A stretch of DNA of 5,922 nucleotides from positions 1 through 5,922 of the forward strand of contig CAKTGD010000103.1 of the NCBI GenBank assembly GCA_934561335.1, in the 5' to 3' direction. The position numbers and the translations under genes are program-made. The notes under the pieces were generated by a model. It was given only the letters and a program-made list of their open reading frames with translations. It was not told the DNA's origin and did not search any database. Shown here piece after piece: positions 5,152-5,922 of this stretch. Origin of the DNA: an uncultured Oscillospiraceae bacterium. Lineage in GTDB: Bacteria > Bacillota_A > Clostridia > Oscillospirales > Oscillospiraceae. Numbering within the stretch: position 1 is the first letter of the stretch; each line of letters starts with the position of its first letter.

Positions 5152-5922
5152 ATGAAGCGGAAGCTGGTTAAGAGCATGTGCCTGGCAATGCTTCTGGTGG
5201 CATTTGCCGGCTACAGCACAGAGCAAAATGCCGTATTACCGCAGATGGATTTGCCTAAGGCGGAGGCCGCTGCTAAAGCAGCGCCGGCCTATGAGCAGGA
5301 ATATGCAAAGGTTGTAGACAGCGTTTATGAATTTATTGCTGACGGTACGAGTGATAACCTGCCGGAGCAGGGAAGAACAGGCATCTGTGAGGTGCGGGAT
5401 TTCGCCAAGCGGGATGTGGCCATGCAGCAGCTTGGCTACACGCTGCAAGATATCAGCGGTGACGGTGTTCCGGAACTGCTTATCGGTTGGATTAGCCAAA
5501 AACGCGGCGTGGGGCATTACGGTAAGGAGATTTATGCGATTTACACCTTTGCGGACGGCAGCGTGAAATACGTTGCGGAGGGCTGGAGCCGCAGCAGCCT
5601 GCAGCTTATGGAGAATGACAACCTGGTGACACGAGGCGGCACCGGCATTTCGCATCAGGTGCTTGCTGTTGAGCATTTGCAGCCTGACGGCAATCTCGGA
5701 TGCAATGAGCTTTATTTTACCTGGCCAAAGGATGACGGCCTTGGCGTTTACCGCAACATGACCTGCAGAAGTGAGGCAGATGCTTCGCAGGAAACAGATA
5801 TGACTGTGGAAGAGTTCAATGAAATGAGGTCTGAATACGCTAATAACAGTGTTGAGATTGAATTTTTGCCGTTGAAGGACTTCAAAAAGCAGGGCTTTAA
5901 GGGCCTGATAAGGCAGTATCTT
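5152..5922 (+). CDS. Exported protein of unknown function with Asp-rich Ca-binding-like loop, 3'-truncated
   Basis: Open from ATG 5152 to the window end with 257 residues visible and no stop, so the C-terminus lies outside. A very strong SD, AGGAGGTGG (5139-5147), precedes the start. Seen: basic N-terminus MKRKLVK and a hydrophobic stretch CLAMLLVAFA (10-19), a signal peptide with a possible cut after A19. The stretch looks like a lipoprotein signal, but Tyr21 stands where a lipobox Cys would be, so lipidation is not expected. An Ala-rich linker (37-46) leads to a globular part. DISGDGVPELLIGW (100-113) matches the D-x-(S/N)-G-D-G-x-x-E Ca-binding-like loop found in many extracellular Firmicute proteins. 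Later segments (LYFTWPKDDG, VEIEFLPLKDF) match no family I know. It is probably the second gene of an operon with the SH3b protein. Confidence 0.85.
   Translation, partial: MKRKLVKSMCLAMLLVAFAGYSTEQNAVLPQMDLPKAEAAAKAAPAYEQEYAKVVDSVYEFIADGTSDNLPEQGRTGICEVRDFAKRDVAMQQLGYTLQDISGDGVPELLIGWISQKRGVGHYGKEIYAIYTFADGSVKYVAEGWSRSSLQLMENDNLVTRGGTGISHQVLAVEHLQPDGNLGCNELYFTWPKDDGLGVYRNMTCRSEADASQETDMTVEEFNEMRSEYANNSVEIEFLPLKDFKKQGFKGLIRQYL

Noticed and set aside
4792..5676. Two minus-strand frames (4792-5226 and 5236-5676)
   Set aside because: Both are antisense to the exported proteins, which have signal peptides and strong SD sites on the plus strand. The minus products are His/Cys-rich shadow-like sequence.

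Overview
The window is about 5.9 kb of compact bacterial DNA. Shine-Dalgarno sites are strong, several intrinsic terminators are present, and a cobalamin riboswitch sits in a long leader. Moderate GC content, a Firmicute-like isoaspartyl dipeptidase and secreted proteins with classical signal peptides suggest an anaerobic, possibly gut-dwelling member of the Bacillota. The Negativicutes (Phascolarctobacterium/Acidaminococcus type) would fit, but no marker gene here proves the lineage.

Layout: (1) Bases 1-675 hold the 3' part of an iron-siderophore/cobalamin-type ABC ATPase, cut by the window edge inside its Walker A motif. (2) Bases 667-846 hold a repeat element, a second half copy of it, and the ABC gene's terminator. 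(3) Bases 886-1244 hold a strong promoter with inverted repeats, a cobalamin riboswitch aptamer and a downstream intrinsic terminator. (4) Bases 1331-2287 encode a TIM-barrel protein of the AP-endonuclease-2/sugar-isomerase fold with metal-ligand motifs. Under a B12 riboswitch it is best explained as CbiR, the cobamide-remodelling hydrolase first described in Akkermansia muciniphila. (5) Bases 2387-3556 (minus strand, convergent, separated by a strong hairpin) encode isoaspartyl dipeptidase IadA, with Glu where E. coli has the metal-bridging carboxylated Lys. (6) Bases 3728-4144 encode a small AT-rich protein resembling DUF6508, divergent from iadA. (7) Bases 4288-5103 and 5152-5922 (running off the end) encode two exported proteins of unknown function, the first with a bacterial SH3 domain and the second with an Asp-rich Ca-binding-like loop. 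They probably form one operon.

How the genes work together: the clearest theme is corrinoid handling. An importer-type ATPase is followed by a B12-sensing leader that most likely switches off the remodelling enzyme when cobalamin is plentiful. Such a cell would take up foreign cobamides, strip the lower ligand with CbiR and rebuild its preferred cofactor. iadA (salvage of isoaspartyl peptides), the DUF6508 gene and the exported pair look like separate transcription units with no evident link to B12.
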